Shown piece by piece: positions 23,557 through 34,511 of a stretch of DNA of 64,000 nt. The notes beneath the pieces are model-generated. The model did not search any database. It was given only the letters and a program-made list of their open reading frames with translations, and was not told the origin of the DNA. The stretch is taken from positions 46,066,001 through 46,130,000 of the forward strand of contig OX419760.1 of the NCBI GenBank assembly GCA_948567375.1, in the 5' to 3' direction. Position 1 is the first letter of the stretch, and every line of letters begins with the position of its first letter. The DNA is from Lunularia cruciata. Lineage: Eukaryota > Streptophyta > Marchantiopsida > Lunulariales > Lunulariaceae. The position numbers were made by a program, and so were the translations under genes.

Positions 23557-25380
23557 TAAGCCCACCAAGAGCTTTGGTTGTGAAAGTGGAGATTGATAAG
23601 CTCAAGGAGGCCAGATTTATCTTTGAGGTGGAGAATTCAAAATTGGTGTCTCTAATTGTAATTTTGATGAAAAAGAATGGCAAGCTTTGGGTATGTGTAG
23701 ATTACAAAAAGCTCAATGTTGTTACTAAGAAGGACTATTATTCTTTGCAATTCATTGATGAGATCTTGGAAGAGGTCGTATGTTATGAGAGGTACAATTT
23801 TTTAAATGGTTATAGTGGGTATAACCAAATCAAGATTACACTAGAGCATCAACAACTCACCACACCTTGGAGAAATTATGCATTCAAGGTCATGTCTTTT
23901 GGGCTTTTCAATGCTTTAGCCACATTCCAATCATTCAAGAACAAGGTGTTTGAACTTTTCATTGGGAAATTTATGAGAGATTTCATTGATGACTTTTGTG
24001 TTTATGGGAGCAAGAAGAAGCACTTTGAGCACTTGATCAAGGTCTTGCAATGCTTGGATGAAGCAAATGCATCACTAAACCCAAAGAAATGCATTTTGGT
24101 TGTGAAGAAGGTCTATTTTAGGGCACATCATCTCCAAGGATGGAGTAGTAGTTGATCTTGAGAAGATGAGGAAAATCTTAGATCTTCCATTCCGTTCAAG
24201 CTTGACAAAGTTACACCAATTCTTGGGGATAGTTGGGTAATATAGGAGGTTCATCTTCTCATTTTCCAACTAGGCTTATGCATTGACCATCTACATGAGG
24301 AAGTGTGTAGAATACATGGTGATTTTGAAGAATGAGGAGACTTTGAAAGATTTTGAGGAGCTCAAGCAATCCCTTATGGTGGCTCCAATTCTTGCTAAAC
24401 CTGATTGGAGTAAACCTTTCATCCTCTACATTGATGCTTCCAATGTAGCTATAGGATGTACTCTTAGTCAATTAGACCAAGATGTGCATGATCATCCAAT
24501 AACTTATGCTAGTAAAAAAATGGTTTCAGCAAAATAAATTACTCAGTTATAGAGAGAGAAGGGTTGGTAGTAATCTTTGGTCTCAAGAAGTTTAGATACT
24601 ACTTAATTGGAGGGAAAGCTACCATTCTCACAAATCACAAGGCTTTGAAATACATCTTCAACAAACCTAATGTGGAAGGAAGGTTACCAAGGTGATGATA
24701 CTCTTGTTTGAGTATGACTACACCATTGAGGATAGACTAAGGAAGAAACATGAAAATGTGGATTTGTTATCTTGGGCCTATGATCATGATGGAGTTGAAC
24801 CAATGGATGATTCATTCCTCTATGAAGAGCTCATTACAATCTCAATCATTCAAGAGGTTCCAATGGAGTACAAGGAGATTGTGAACTCTATTACAAAAGG
24901 TAACTATCCAAAAGGGATGCATGCAAGGGAGACAAAGGCTCTTGGAGAAAAATCTTGACCTTACACAATGGTGGAGGATACTTTTTTTCACCAAGGAGCA
25001 GATAGTCTACTTTAAAGAGCAATGGGTAAGGAAGATTCTAATCTACTCATAAAGGAGTTTCATGAAGGTTTAATGTATGAAGGACACTTTGCAAGAAAGG
25101 TGACCACTTTTAAGATTTTAGATGTAGGTTACCATTGGAGAGGGATTTCAAGGATTATCTTGATGATTGCAAAACCTATCATATTTTTCAAGCTTTTGCT
25201 AAAAATTCTACTTCCACTCCCTTCTTAGATCAATTCCGTTGCTAGGACCTTTTGAGAAGTAAGGAATTGACTTTGTAGGTCCTCTCAATATAACCCCAAG
25301 GAACAATTGGTAAATTGTGGTAGTTTTTGATAACCTATGGTGCCTAATCCTATGGTAGAGCTTTCTTGGAGGAGATCCTC
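23557..25380 (+). pseudogene. RT, RNase H and integrase of element B (continuation)
   Basis: RT is open for 193 codons (23,574-24,155): KNGKLWVCVDYKKLN, DYYSLQFIDEILEEV, FKVMSFGLFNALATFQSFKN and the catalytic-site region RDFIDDFCVYGSK, where IDD stands for the usual [FYI]xDD. RNase H/connection is at 24,283-24,760 (WSKPFILYIDASNVAIGCTL, DHPITYASKKM, LTNHKALKYI). The integrase zinc-binding part (25,022-25,228, EFHEGLMYEGHFARKVTTF) and first core Asp (GIDFVGPL, near 25,268-25,290) follow. It ends inside the core at 25,380 against a family C LTR fragment. Three indels and some stops. It continues the gag-protease at 13.3-15.7 kb. Confidence 0.85.
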
Positions 25381-25478
25381 TTTGTCTTTATAATAAAGAG
25401 AAGGTGCTCCTTTGGGGCATCGGATGATTGAGTGTGAAATTTATGTTTTCTCTCTTCTCTTGTCCTTGGAGTATTACA
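25381..25478 (-). repeat. 98-bp fragment of a family C LTR
   Basis: Minus strand: starts TGTAATACTCCAAGG at 25,478, includes AAAGGAGCACC and TTTATTAT and stops where element B integrase begins. Nearly identical to window bases 1-66 over the shared part. Confidence 0.75.
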
Positions 25479-26389
25479 CCTATGAAGATGCATTCATTGA
25501 ATTGTTGTAGGTGAATTGCACCATTGGAAGTAAGGTGTCCCACCTTTCTTGCTCCTCTAAGATGAAGCTTTGGAGCATGTCCTCCATAGTGGAATTATCC
25601 CACTCTATTTGTCCATTGTTTTGTGGATGGTATACCATGGACATGGCTAGTTTGGTTTTGAAGACGCCAAAGAGCGTTCTCCAAAAAAAAACTAGTGAAT
25701 TGAATGCCTTGATTGGTGATGACTACTCAAGATAGGCCATGGTGAGAAAAGACTATAGCTAAGTACAATTGTGGAGCAGTCAAGTCCTTGGTCGTAGGAC
25801 ACACATGAATCATTTTGTTGAGTTTGTCTTCAAAGATTGAAATGGAGTCAAACCATGAGGTGGTCTTGGGTAATTCACAAACCATATTTATGCTTACATG
25901 TTGCCAACATTGTATAGGAGTAAGGGAGAGTTGAAAGAGTCATATTGGAACTTGATTAGAGGCTTTATATTGTTGACAGAGTTGGTAGTTTTGAATGTAC
26001 TCAATCACATTGTTGCTCATCTTGGGCCAATAGTAATGGTGTTTGATTGCATCTAAGGTCTTGTTCACTCCAATATGACCTACAATGGAAAAATCCATAC
26101 ATTCCTTTAGGATGGTGGTTCTTAAGTATGGAGCATTTGAGATCCATAACTTACTATCATTAAAGGTGAGTCCTTGGGTACTATTTATGCTTTTGAATGA
26201 TAGACCTCTTACAATTTGTGGGCCAATCTTTGTAGCAATAAGAATCCTTGGCCAGAAATCTAGGTTCATCTTGACCTCTACCACCAACTTTTTTGCCATA
26301 GGTATTCAAGTAAATGCATTTGCAAGTTGCTTCTTGCCTTCCACATATGTGATCATCATGTTGAACCACTCTCCTCATCAAATTTGTTG
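25479..26389 (-). pseudogene. integrase of element C (3' truncated)
   Basis: Zinc-binding part at 26,299-25,940: HIGVNKTLDAIKHHYYWPKM, then CQQ in an H-H-C-C arrangement. The core follows, with GVFKTKLAMSMVYHPQNNGQ, WDTLLPMVQFTYNNSMNASS near 25,480-25,680. The catalytic Asp region around 25,735-25,900 is frameshifted. The protein stops right at an LTR fragment (25,478), so the integrase C-terminus and any polypurine tract are missing. It would insert element DNA; non-functional here. Confidence 0.8.
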
Positions 26390-27700
26390 ATGAGATAGAT
26401 CTTGTTATGTCTTGAGGTAAACTAGAGGTTTGTGGTCTATCTCCATTACAAATGCCTTCTCACCAAGATAGTGCTTCCAATGCTTGGTTGCAAGAACAAT
26501 GGCAACTCTTCTCATTTGGTGGTGTGATAGTTGCATTGTGCCAATAATAGCTTTCAATTGGGTGCCATCCATCATTCCATTCTTGTTGTAGGATTTCTCC
26601 TATTACAATGCTTAATGCATCTATAGCCAACTTGATTGGACATTTTGGATCATACCATTTCAAGATTGTTGCATGTAATAATGCATCTTTTAATTCTTGA
26701 AAGAATAATTCTTGTACGATTCTCAACATCCACTTCTTTTCCTTGCCAAGTAGTGCTATTAGAGGTTGTGTGGCCTTGGAGAAGTCCTTGATAAATTGAC
26801 TATAAAACCTCATCAACCCAAAGAAACTCTTGAGTTGAGTCTGATTTTCTAAAGCACCCCATTTTTGAATGACCTCTATTTTATCTCTTAATACTTACAC
26901 TTACTTGATGTCCCAAGTAATCTACTTTAGACTTGCCAAACTTGCACTTTGAGATTTTGACATACAATTGATTTTGTCAAAGAGTCTAGAGGACTTCTTG
27001 TAAATGTTGCTTGTGCTTTATCATCATCCTACTATAGACTAAGATGTCATCAAGGAAAATGATAAAATATTTATTTAAGTATGGATGAAATATTTCATTC
27101 ATCAAACACATGAAAGTGCGTGGTACAGTGGTAAAGCCAAATGGCATCACTAGGTACTCAAAGTGATCATACCTTGTTTGAAATTTTTTAATATACATCT
27201 TCTTCTATGATCCTGATTTGGTTGTAACCGCTCTATAGATTAGTGAAGTGTTTTGCCCCATTGAGATGATCAAATAAGTCATCCATGTGAGGTAATGGGT
27301 ATTTGTTCTTTATTGTTTGTTGATTTTATACCCCTATAGTCAATATACATGTGCATTGTACATTCTTTCTTCTTCACAAACAAGACAAGAGCCCCATATG
27401 GTGATATGTTAGATTAGATAAACCCTTTTTCTAGCATATCCTTGATTTGAGCCTTACAAACTTCTAGATCATGAGATGATAGTCAATATAGAGCCTTGCA
27501 AGGAGGTGTCTTCCCATGAAGTATCTTGATTTTATGATCTACTCTCCTTTTTGGTGGAAATCCTAAGGGTATTTCATCAAGAATGACATCTTGAAACTCA
27601 TTGACCATATCTTTCAAATTCTCAAGAATTTTCTATCAAGTTGTGCACTCTAGATTTCTCTTATTAGCCCAAAAACATCTATCTTATCAAAAATTGTTGT
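26390..27700 (-). pseudogene. RT and RNase H of element C
   Basis: RT (27,600-26,990): [12 protein letters not shown], then TRYDHFEYLVMPFGFTTVP, FMCLMNEIFHPYL and the catalytic IIFLDDILVYSR (DD at 27,046-27,051). Connection/RNase H (26,816-26,460): MMRFYSQFIKDFSKATQPL, AIDALSIVIGEILQQEW. Stops near 27,230, 27,280 and 27,460 and frame shifts around 26,830-26,960 break it. Domain order on the minus strand continues from gag-protease at 28-29.3 kb. Confidence 0.85.
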
Positions 27701-27899
27701 CCCTATGACATAGAGAGACAACTCTTGCCTTTGTGATATTTCTTTAACCACAATGATTTTCCATTGGCTAGTTCTCACTACTTTCTTTCTCCAATCAACC
27801 ATGTGGTTTTAGTGCTCCATCCACAACGTACTTAAGATCACATCATAACAAGCTAACCACATCACTTGTCACTCAATTTCTTCCTGATACTCTCCTAGA

Positions 27900-28270
27900 G
27901 AGTGCTACCTTTCTAGGTAATAACTTAATCCTCTCTGTCTGACCATAGGTAAGTATACTACAAAAAGATGACAATGACTTCATTCTCATCTTTCTCTAGT
28001 TCCATCCCCAACCTTATTCCAATAAAGCAAGATAAGAAATTATCTATTGCTCTAAGGTCTATCAATACTCTCACCTGCTTGTCTTTTAGGACTCCATTAA
28101 AATCACTTGTATTTTTTATCTTCATTAATCTTTGCACACTTGTCCTCATTTGCTCCCAACTTTAAGTCATCTTCATTGAACCAATGAGGCCACAAGGTAC
28201 ATTTTTTTGGTGATTTTTGTTTTCTGATATGATTTTAGCATCCTCCTTTTCAATTCATCTCTCTATGTTT
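27900..28270 (-). pseudogene. aspartic protease of element C
   Basis: DKQVRVLIDLRAIDNFLSCF (about 28,085-28,026) fits a retropepsin active-site strand: V-L-I-D-x-x-A-x-x-x-F, with the Ser/Thr-Gly after Asp replaced by Leu-Arg. It would release the pol and gag products. The remainder toward 27,900 is weakly conserved. Confidence 0.6.
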
Positions 28271-29340
28271 TTCAAAGGTTGCTTGCATGGAGGTTGAGGG
28301 TCTCTAAGAAGACGAGCATAACAATTGATGGTTATGTGCCCAACTTGACCATAATTGTAACAATGTTCTTGTTTTGCTTGAGCTCTTTCATCCTATGGGA
28401 CTCCATCTCTCCATTCTTAGACCCATCCCCATTCTTCTTGGAGTGGTCATGCTCCTTTGTCTTGAAATTGGATGTTGCCTAATTCAATAAGAATAAGTCT
28501 ACCAAAGTGAGATGTTTTACCTGACAATGTTGAGTTAGGACTACCCTTCACCTCCTCCAAGCATCCTTTCTATTCTCTAAACATAAGCAATGGCTTCAAC
28601 AACAATGCAAGGATTTTCTACCATTACCTCTTGGTAAATTTTCTAATTTAATCCCCATTTGAAATTGTCAAGAGCTTTTATTGGACTCATATTGATTATC
28701 ACAACTTACAAATTGAGAAATACCTCCACATACTCTTGTATGTTATTCTTTTGCTTCAACCTCTATAGTTAGGTTCGGACCATCCGCACAAAATCCATTG
28801 ATTGGATATTCTTTAGTAGCCTTCCTTGCATAGCCATCCAAGTAATCTCTCTTCCTTCTGCAAACATTGATCATTTCCAAGCATCATACCATGTGAGTGC
28901 TTTATTGGTCAAGTACCCGCATGCAAACATGCATGCAAAATGATTAGTGATCCTAGTTGTGAATAATCAAAAGTATCAATTTATTCTTGAAATCTGGTTT
29001 TCTATTATGTCCATGGAACATTGTCCCTTGTAAGGCTTGATGGTACATGTCTTCTTCATCTATAGTAACAATGTGGCTTCATTTTTGATCGGGTCGGTGT
29101 CATCAACATGAGTGATTCTCCAAGTATTTTGGCCATTGGTATTGGGTTTTGGGAATGGTTCCTCTTCTTGCATTACCTTATTGGTCTTGAAGGAATATAC
29201 TTGACTTTGCAATACCTCCATTGTCATCTTGATCATCCAAAATTTTTTCAACATCCCTTTCATTCCTTCTATCAGATCTTACAACTAAGATTCCATAATT
29301 TGTACATATGGCAAACACTCAATCACTATTTCCTACTTCA
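28271..29340 (-). pseudogene. gag of element C
   Basis: A retrotransposon gag region with broken frames. The nucleocapsid knuckle CYNYGQVGHITINC (28,321-28,362) has the C-x2-C-x4-H-x4-C spacing, but the second Cys is Tyr (TAT, one transition from TGT). The upstream capsid part (28,450-29,050) is recognised mainly from its position between primer site and knuckle. A proline/asparagine-containing N-terminal stretch at 29,263-29,060 may belong to gag. Start codon uncertain. Confidence 0.65.
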
Positions 29341-29907
29341 ATAAAGAGTTAATATGATCACTCAAGAAGGAATATGGGAAATGGGGACTACCATTGGGAC
29401 CTCAAAGGCTATCACTCATTGATAATATTCCTCACCAAAATTGCATACTACTAAATCCCTAAATATCACTTTGGTCTAACCACATAATGGATTTCTACTT
29501 GAATGTTGAAAGTCAGAGGATTTAGTATATTCAGATCCATAACATCATAAAAAAATATACATTGTCAAATTCAACTCTCTATTATATATAATCATGAGCA
29601 AGTGAGAGTAAATCTTGTTTACTATTTTTGAGTAGAGTTCATGGATATAATAATGAATTTACTCTCACTTGGTGATTTGGAGATTTACTCTCACTTGCTC
29701 ATGCTGGATGTATATAATCTTGATGTGAAAATGGATTCAATAATGAAAAACAAGGTGTAAGAAATTGTCTTCCAAGAGCTTCCATCTTCTCTCTAAAACA
29801 TCCCCAATCTATCAATTGCATTACATTTTCTCCACTCAAAATTACTTAGTCTCAATAGCACGTGTTCCTCCAATGGGGATGATCCACTCTCTTGGATTAA
29901 AACACTT

Positions 29908-29919
29908 GATCTAATACCA
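29908..29919 (-). promoter_or_regulatory. primer binding site of element C
   Basis: Minus strand TGGTATTAGATC, close to the initiator tRNA-Met site TGGTATCAGAGC, six bases downstream of the LTR end. Confidence 0.75.
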
Positions 29920-29925
29920 TTTTAA

Positions 29926-30555
29926 TGTTCCAAGGATAGGATGACACCCAAGAGAAATACAAGAGAGGAAACATAAGGCTTTAGCTCTCAATACTCCAAT
30001 GCTCCAAAGGAGCACCTTGTTTTTATTATATAATTATAATACCAATACCTAGAAATATTATCTAGAGGTGAAATTGACTTGAACATCCGGAAGGATGTTA
30101 TATATGATAGATAATTAAATTATATAAAAATATCACCAAAAGAGTACTTCCACCAATAGGGTAGGAGTCAAAATAGCCTAAAAATTTTAGAGTCAATTTT
30201 GGAGACCTGAATAGATGAATTATGCCTCAAAAATGTGCACATCCTCTCTTGGAAGGGAAAAGGGTGGCCTTCTTCCTCCTCTATTTGTCTCATTGAGAGC
30301 TTTCCAATGGTACCTCACCCATGTGATTCTAAGATTCCTATAAGAAGATTTAGTCCAGTTTGTTTGACCAACCAGATATGACCAAAACCAACATGTCACC
30401 CATGCATGTATTTGATCCAAGGGTGAAGCTTCCTTTAAGAGAATTCTCCTTGCTAGATAATAAAGACAAGGTGTTCCTTTAGGGCATCAAAGTTTTTGAG
30501 TGTGAAGCCTTGTGTTTCTTCTTTTGGATTTTCTCTTGGATGTTTCATGTAATCA
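29926..30555 (-). repeat. 5' LTR of element C with long inverted end arms
   Basis: About 630 bp, starting TGATTACATG at 30,555 and ending GAACA at 29,926 on the minus strand. Its first ~100 bp (30,455-30,555) and last ~100 bp (29,930-30,035) are inverted copies of each other, sharing for example CCAAGAGAAA, AAGGCTT and AAAGGA-CACCTTGT-TTTATTAT. This is far longer than the usual few-base TG...CA ends. Confidence 0.75.
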
Positions 30556-30639
30556 AAAATTTAAATGTACTCCATGCACTTTGCCAACAAGCAATTGGTT
30601 ACATGAATTGAGGCAAACACATTCTAGCATAGAGTATCC

Positions 30640-30850
30640 AAGCTACACTTGCTAGCTCTTTCCACCATAATCAAGAGCTCAAAAGGCTCAACATGAAAGA
30701 CATGAGATCTTTGAACCTACACTTTGAAGTATAATCTTCCTTGGGAAGACCAAGGAGTCCAACACTAACAACACATCAAATGGCACATCCAATAGAACTA
30801 GTGGTGCAAATACTAGTTCCAATAGTGCAAATGGAAACCCTAATAGAATA
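30640..30850. repeat. diverged fragment related to the element E LTR
   Basis: CCACCATAATCAAGAGCTCA, then AAGGCTCAACAT, GAGATCTTTGAACCTACACTT and later AATGGCACATCCAATAG echo 58,115-58,250 (CCACCATGTGCAAGAACTCA, AAGGCTCAACAT, GCACACCCAATGG). Too diverged to set ends. Confidence 0.45.
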
Positions 30851-31208
30851 AATGACCACCACTAAGTAGTCCACGAGTATTGATGCAATTATGACTACCA
30901 AGATAATCATTGAAGCATCCTAGCAAACTAGCTTAGGCATTAGAAACATCATGACAAAGTCAATAGCAGATATTTTCTATAAGGTCACCAAATAGAATTT
31001 ACTCACCATCGTCGTTTCCACTTACTTCTCCATAAGTTGGAGTCTCATATATGAACTCTCCTCCTCCATAAGTTATGTCTTCATAGAAAGGTAAGTAATA
31101 AGAGGTCCAAGAAATTCTTTCTTGAACCTCCTCCTATTTGGTTGAGTCCACTCAACTCTTATCCTATACCAAGAAACATAGTATCTACCTAACCACATGT
31201 CTCTCTTT

Positions 31209-31258
31209 ATTGCTCAATCTTGGCTTCACCTATAAGGGTGAAGCTAAGATTGAGCAAT
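31209..31258. repeat. 50-bp near-perfect hairpin
   Basis: A 22-base arm (31,209-31,230) pairs with 31,237-31,258 with one mismatch, which would be a G-U pair in RNA, around a 6-base loop TATAAG. It resembles a small-RNA or foldback hairpin; no other support. Confidence 0.8.
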
Positions 31259-31809
31259 AGTCATACTTCATTTGGTCATAATTTTGGTCATACTTATTTG
31301 CTTGAATCCAATAAAATTCAATGCAGTGGTCAACTCAAAAGAAATCACCAAGTAAGTGTGCAAGAAATTGTGGTAAGAATAAGAAAATGAAAAAAAGAAT
31401 TTGGTCTAATGGCAACCTTCGAACTTATTTTGAGAAAATGTTTATGATATCAACTTTGGACAAGGTACAACAACCGCTCGAGCTAAATTTGAGATACCCA
31501 TTTCATATAAGTATGACACCTTGAATATATCCAAAGTGAATCTTCTTGAATCAAACACTCATTATATACACAACCACTTGATTTAAAACCCAAAACTAGA
31601 GCCATTCAAAGAAATTTTATTTTACAATCTTTTACATTAATCTTAATTCCTTAGATATCCAATTCAAAAACCTTTTAAAAAGGTGCTTTAGTTTCTTCAA
31701 TTTAAAATCATTTTTTTAATTCATATATAAAGAATATCCACAAAAGATAGAAACCATTCATACTTGCACACAAATCCATAGCTTGTTAGACAAGAAGACA
31801 AATGTCAAG

Positions 31810-31915
31810 TATAGTTTGATGATAAATCATATATTATGCTAGAAGTGATTACAAAACTTACTCAATTCTAGTTTAGCATATGATTCTGCATTTATCATCA
31901 TAAACCACTCAATAC
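31810..31915. repeat. imperfect foldback
   Basis: TTTGATGATAAATCATATA (about 31,816) and its inverted counterpart TGCATTTATCATCATAAA (about 31,890-31,907), with inner TATGCTAGAA / TTCTAGTTTAGCATA, enclose ~35 bp. It may be a small MITE-like element. Confidence 0.6.
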
Positions 31916-31999
31916 ATGATTGAGTTATTTTTGTATTGGAGCTGACAGTGTCTAATCAACTACCTAATAATACATTTAAGGAATTATCTCTTATTTTTC

Positions 32000-33090
32000 C
32001 AAGAGTTGATGACATTCTAATAAATTCTTCATGAGTTGCAAAAGCATCCAAAAGTGATTAAGGTCATTATTCAATTATTATTATAGTCTATTGTAGAGTA
32101 TTTATCACTTCCACACATATGTAATCTTCTTCCTACTGATCTCAATCTATCCTATGTATGAGATACAAGATTATCTTGGATTAAATTCACATGAACTTAG
32201 AAGGATTGAATATACATTATAGATAATAATTTAGATGCAACAAGACACAATTTATTGAAGCACTTAGTGATAAAATTTTAATTTTTGGATACTATTGTGA
32301 TATTTAGATCTTTCAATTATTTTTATTTATTTATTTATTCACAAATTCAAAAGAATTCCAAAATGGATATGGACAAACGATTCTCTATCAGACCATATCC
32401 ATTACAGTTCTTTCTCTATAATTATATTGTTCTTCTTGCATTGTAGCCTTGTCCAGTCTTCACTCCATTTCTCTTTGGAGATATATTGGTGAGCAGATAT
32501 ATGTGAGGTATGGTTTAAGATAGATTAAGAAAAGAGAAATCACAAGGAGAGTAAATGAAAGTGGAAAATCAACAATAAAACAAAGACAGAAGGAAAATCC
32601 TTCTCGATAGTGAAAAACTTTGTCACAATTCATATATGAATAAATGAGAATTCAAAATTCAAAAATGTATATCGATACTAATACCTATAAAATTCTTACG
32701 TCCTGCCTCACCCTCTACATATTTCACAAAACTATTATTGTAAGTATTCACGAGTCACCTCACAACCCACTCCATCAAATTTTATGGACCACCCAATCAA
32801 AATTGTATGGAATCTCTACTAAACTCATAACATTCGAATTGAAACCATCTAATCTATATGCTACTTTCCTGGACCAGGCATAGTGAATCTGCTACGTTTA
32901 TAAAGAAACCAGTGTCAAGCAAGACCATGGCGGAAAAGCTTGGTGTACAGACAAGCTTTTAATTCCAATCTTGACAACGGACATTGAGACCGGTAACCTT
33001 TTCTCTTCATGGGCGTTCACCCCAAGATTATGGAATTCGTGATTGTGATGGTTAAACCTGAAAGAGCAAGGGTCGGCCAACAAACAAAAG
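32000..33090. other. no recognisable gene
   Basis: AT-rich up to about 32,870, then GC content rises toward the UGT region. No gene or element seen. Confidence 0.45.
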
Positions 33091-33093
33091 ACC

Positions 33094-33292
33094 TATATAT
33101 AGCGCACCTATTGCAAGCCCAAGTGTTTACCAGCATTCTAATCTCAGTTGTACTTTTATTTAATTGGTGTGTACTACTTTTATTTAATTGGTGTGTAGTT
33201 CTTATTCTTGCATGGCTTGACGGATGCTTCCCATCCTCCTTTTCATCCTATTTGCATCATGTTTCACTCTTTTCTTCACATTTAGTTCTTAA
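33094..33292 (+). other. TATA-like box and 22-codon hydrophobic reading frame
   Basis: TATATATAG (33,094-33,102) is followed 122 bp later by an ATG (33,224) opening MLPILLFILFASCFTLFF plus four residues, stop at 33,290-33,292. The peptide looks like a signal or membrane anchor, such as starts many plant secretory or ER proteins. Between them a ~22-bp unit, TACTTTTATTTAATTGGTGTG, is duplicated (33,149-33,196). It may be the 5' remnant of a lost gene or chance; no downstream coding sequence fits. Confidence 0.25.
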
Positions 33293-33782
33293 AGCCGAGA
33301 TTTAGAATTAAAGTCTAAGTGCTATCAGAATTTCACGTTTTCAACTTTTCCAAATTCTTCCTGCTAAGCTCAAGGTGCAAGAAAGAAGCCTCACGTGGAT
33401 GAAGACTAGAAGTTCCAACATGCAGATCCAGCTGCCGGTTGCTTTTAACCATCTGTTACGAAGGAGTTGCATGAAAGCCAATTCTCCTTGTTGGCATCCA
33501 GATACATAAGATTGGGTGATAAGGTGCTTAATTATAAGTACGAGGATCTTAAGCATATGAGATTCGTGTCTCATTGGAGGAGAAAGAAGCAGCAATCTAA
33601 AGTAAAGCAAGAAATTGAATATAAAAACAGTGTAAACACACGATGTAATATGGAGTATCAAGGTACAATCTGATATCCAATATTTTATACACTCCAAACC
33701 CATGGAGAGTCACTTCATAGGGTAGTATTTTCTCCAACAATGAAGAATGACTTCTTACTTGGTATGTTACTTTAACTACGAT

Positions 33783-33908
33783 TTGTATAAGTGGTTACCA
33801 CCTTCATTAATGTCTCTCACGTAGTAGAAAGACGTTTCCCAAATTTTGATGTGTTTCGTTTCTTTATTAGCACTTGTATCAGTGGCCACCCTGTTCGATA
33901 ATGTCTCT
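33783..33908. repeat. ~42-bp direct repeat, 84 bp apart
   Basis: TTGTATAAGTGGTTACCACC...AATGTCTCTCACGTAG (33,783-33,824) recurs as TTGTATCAGTGGCCACC...AATGTCTCTCACGTGC (33,867-33,908). The second copy contains a G-box CACGTG. Confidence 0.7.
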
Positions 33909-34106
33909 CACGTGCTCCACGAAAAAAAATAATTTCCCTTTTGGTTCATGTGGTTACATTCAAGGGATACCTGAGATTCTCGACAAATTTCTCTGCTCAC
34001 GAGTGAAAAATGTCGCTCTCTCTCTCTCTTTAAGACGGATTTGTCTTTTTCTCTCTTGGTCTCCGCTTCCTTGAGAACTCTTTTTGGCCAACATTAATTT
34101 TATAGG

Positions 34107-34289
34107 ATTAATGTTCGCCGGAAAGAGTTCAGTCTTCCACTGGAGTTCGAAGATGGATATCGACGTCCGTCGCTGACTGAGCCTTCAGTCTTTGCAACTA
34201 GACCATTGCAAGTTGGGTGGAAGACTGAATTTAGATACCAGTTTCTTGCAAACGGGATATTCCGACAATTATATTGCGTTGGAATCTGA
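34107..34289 (+). pseudogene. possible exon fragment of unknown gene
   Basis: A 60-codon open stretch with balanced composition (LPLEFEDGYRRPSLTEPSVF, then GWKTEFRYQF) starts just after an acceptor-like TTTATAG and ends in TGA at 34,287. I do not recognise the product, and the opposite strand is also open here. It lies 220 bp beyond the end of the UGT gene, converging with it. It may be a piece of an old gene or chance. Confidence 0.2.
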
Positions 34290-34511
34290 GATGTAAACAA
34301 ACAATCACAAGGTTCGTCAGTATTTAAAACTACGTCCTCGAGAGGACATAAAATGAGATGACACGGTGAAAATGAGTAAATTCTCAAGGTGGAGATGTTT
34401 TGAGTTTAGAAATGTGCAATATTAATTGTTATAAAACAAATAATATTGCATAATTTTTATAATCAATTAATATATATTAACCTCTCATGCTAAATGGAGC
34501 ACGTTAGAGTT

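Noticed and set aside
23574-25340. Endogenous pararetrovirus as source of the RT
   Set aside because: The RT is followed by RNase H and an integrase zinc/core region, which pararetroviruses lack; Ty3/gypsy fits.
25940-26390. Plus-strand 101-codon frame
   Set aside because: Antisense of element C integrase, which has recognisable H-H-C-C ligands on the minus strand.
33341-33703. 120-codon minus-strand frame
   Set aside because: No start context, no domain and random-looking composition; the opposite strand is also open.
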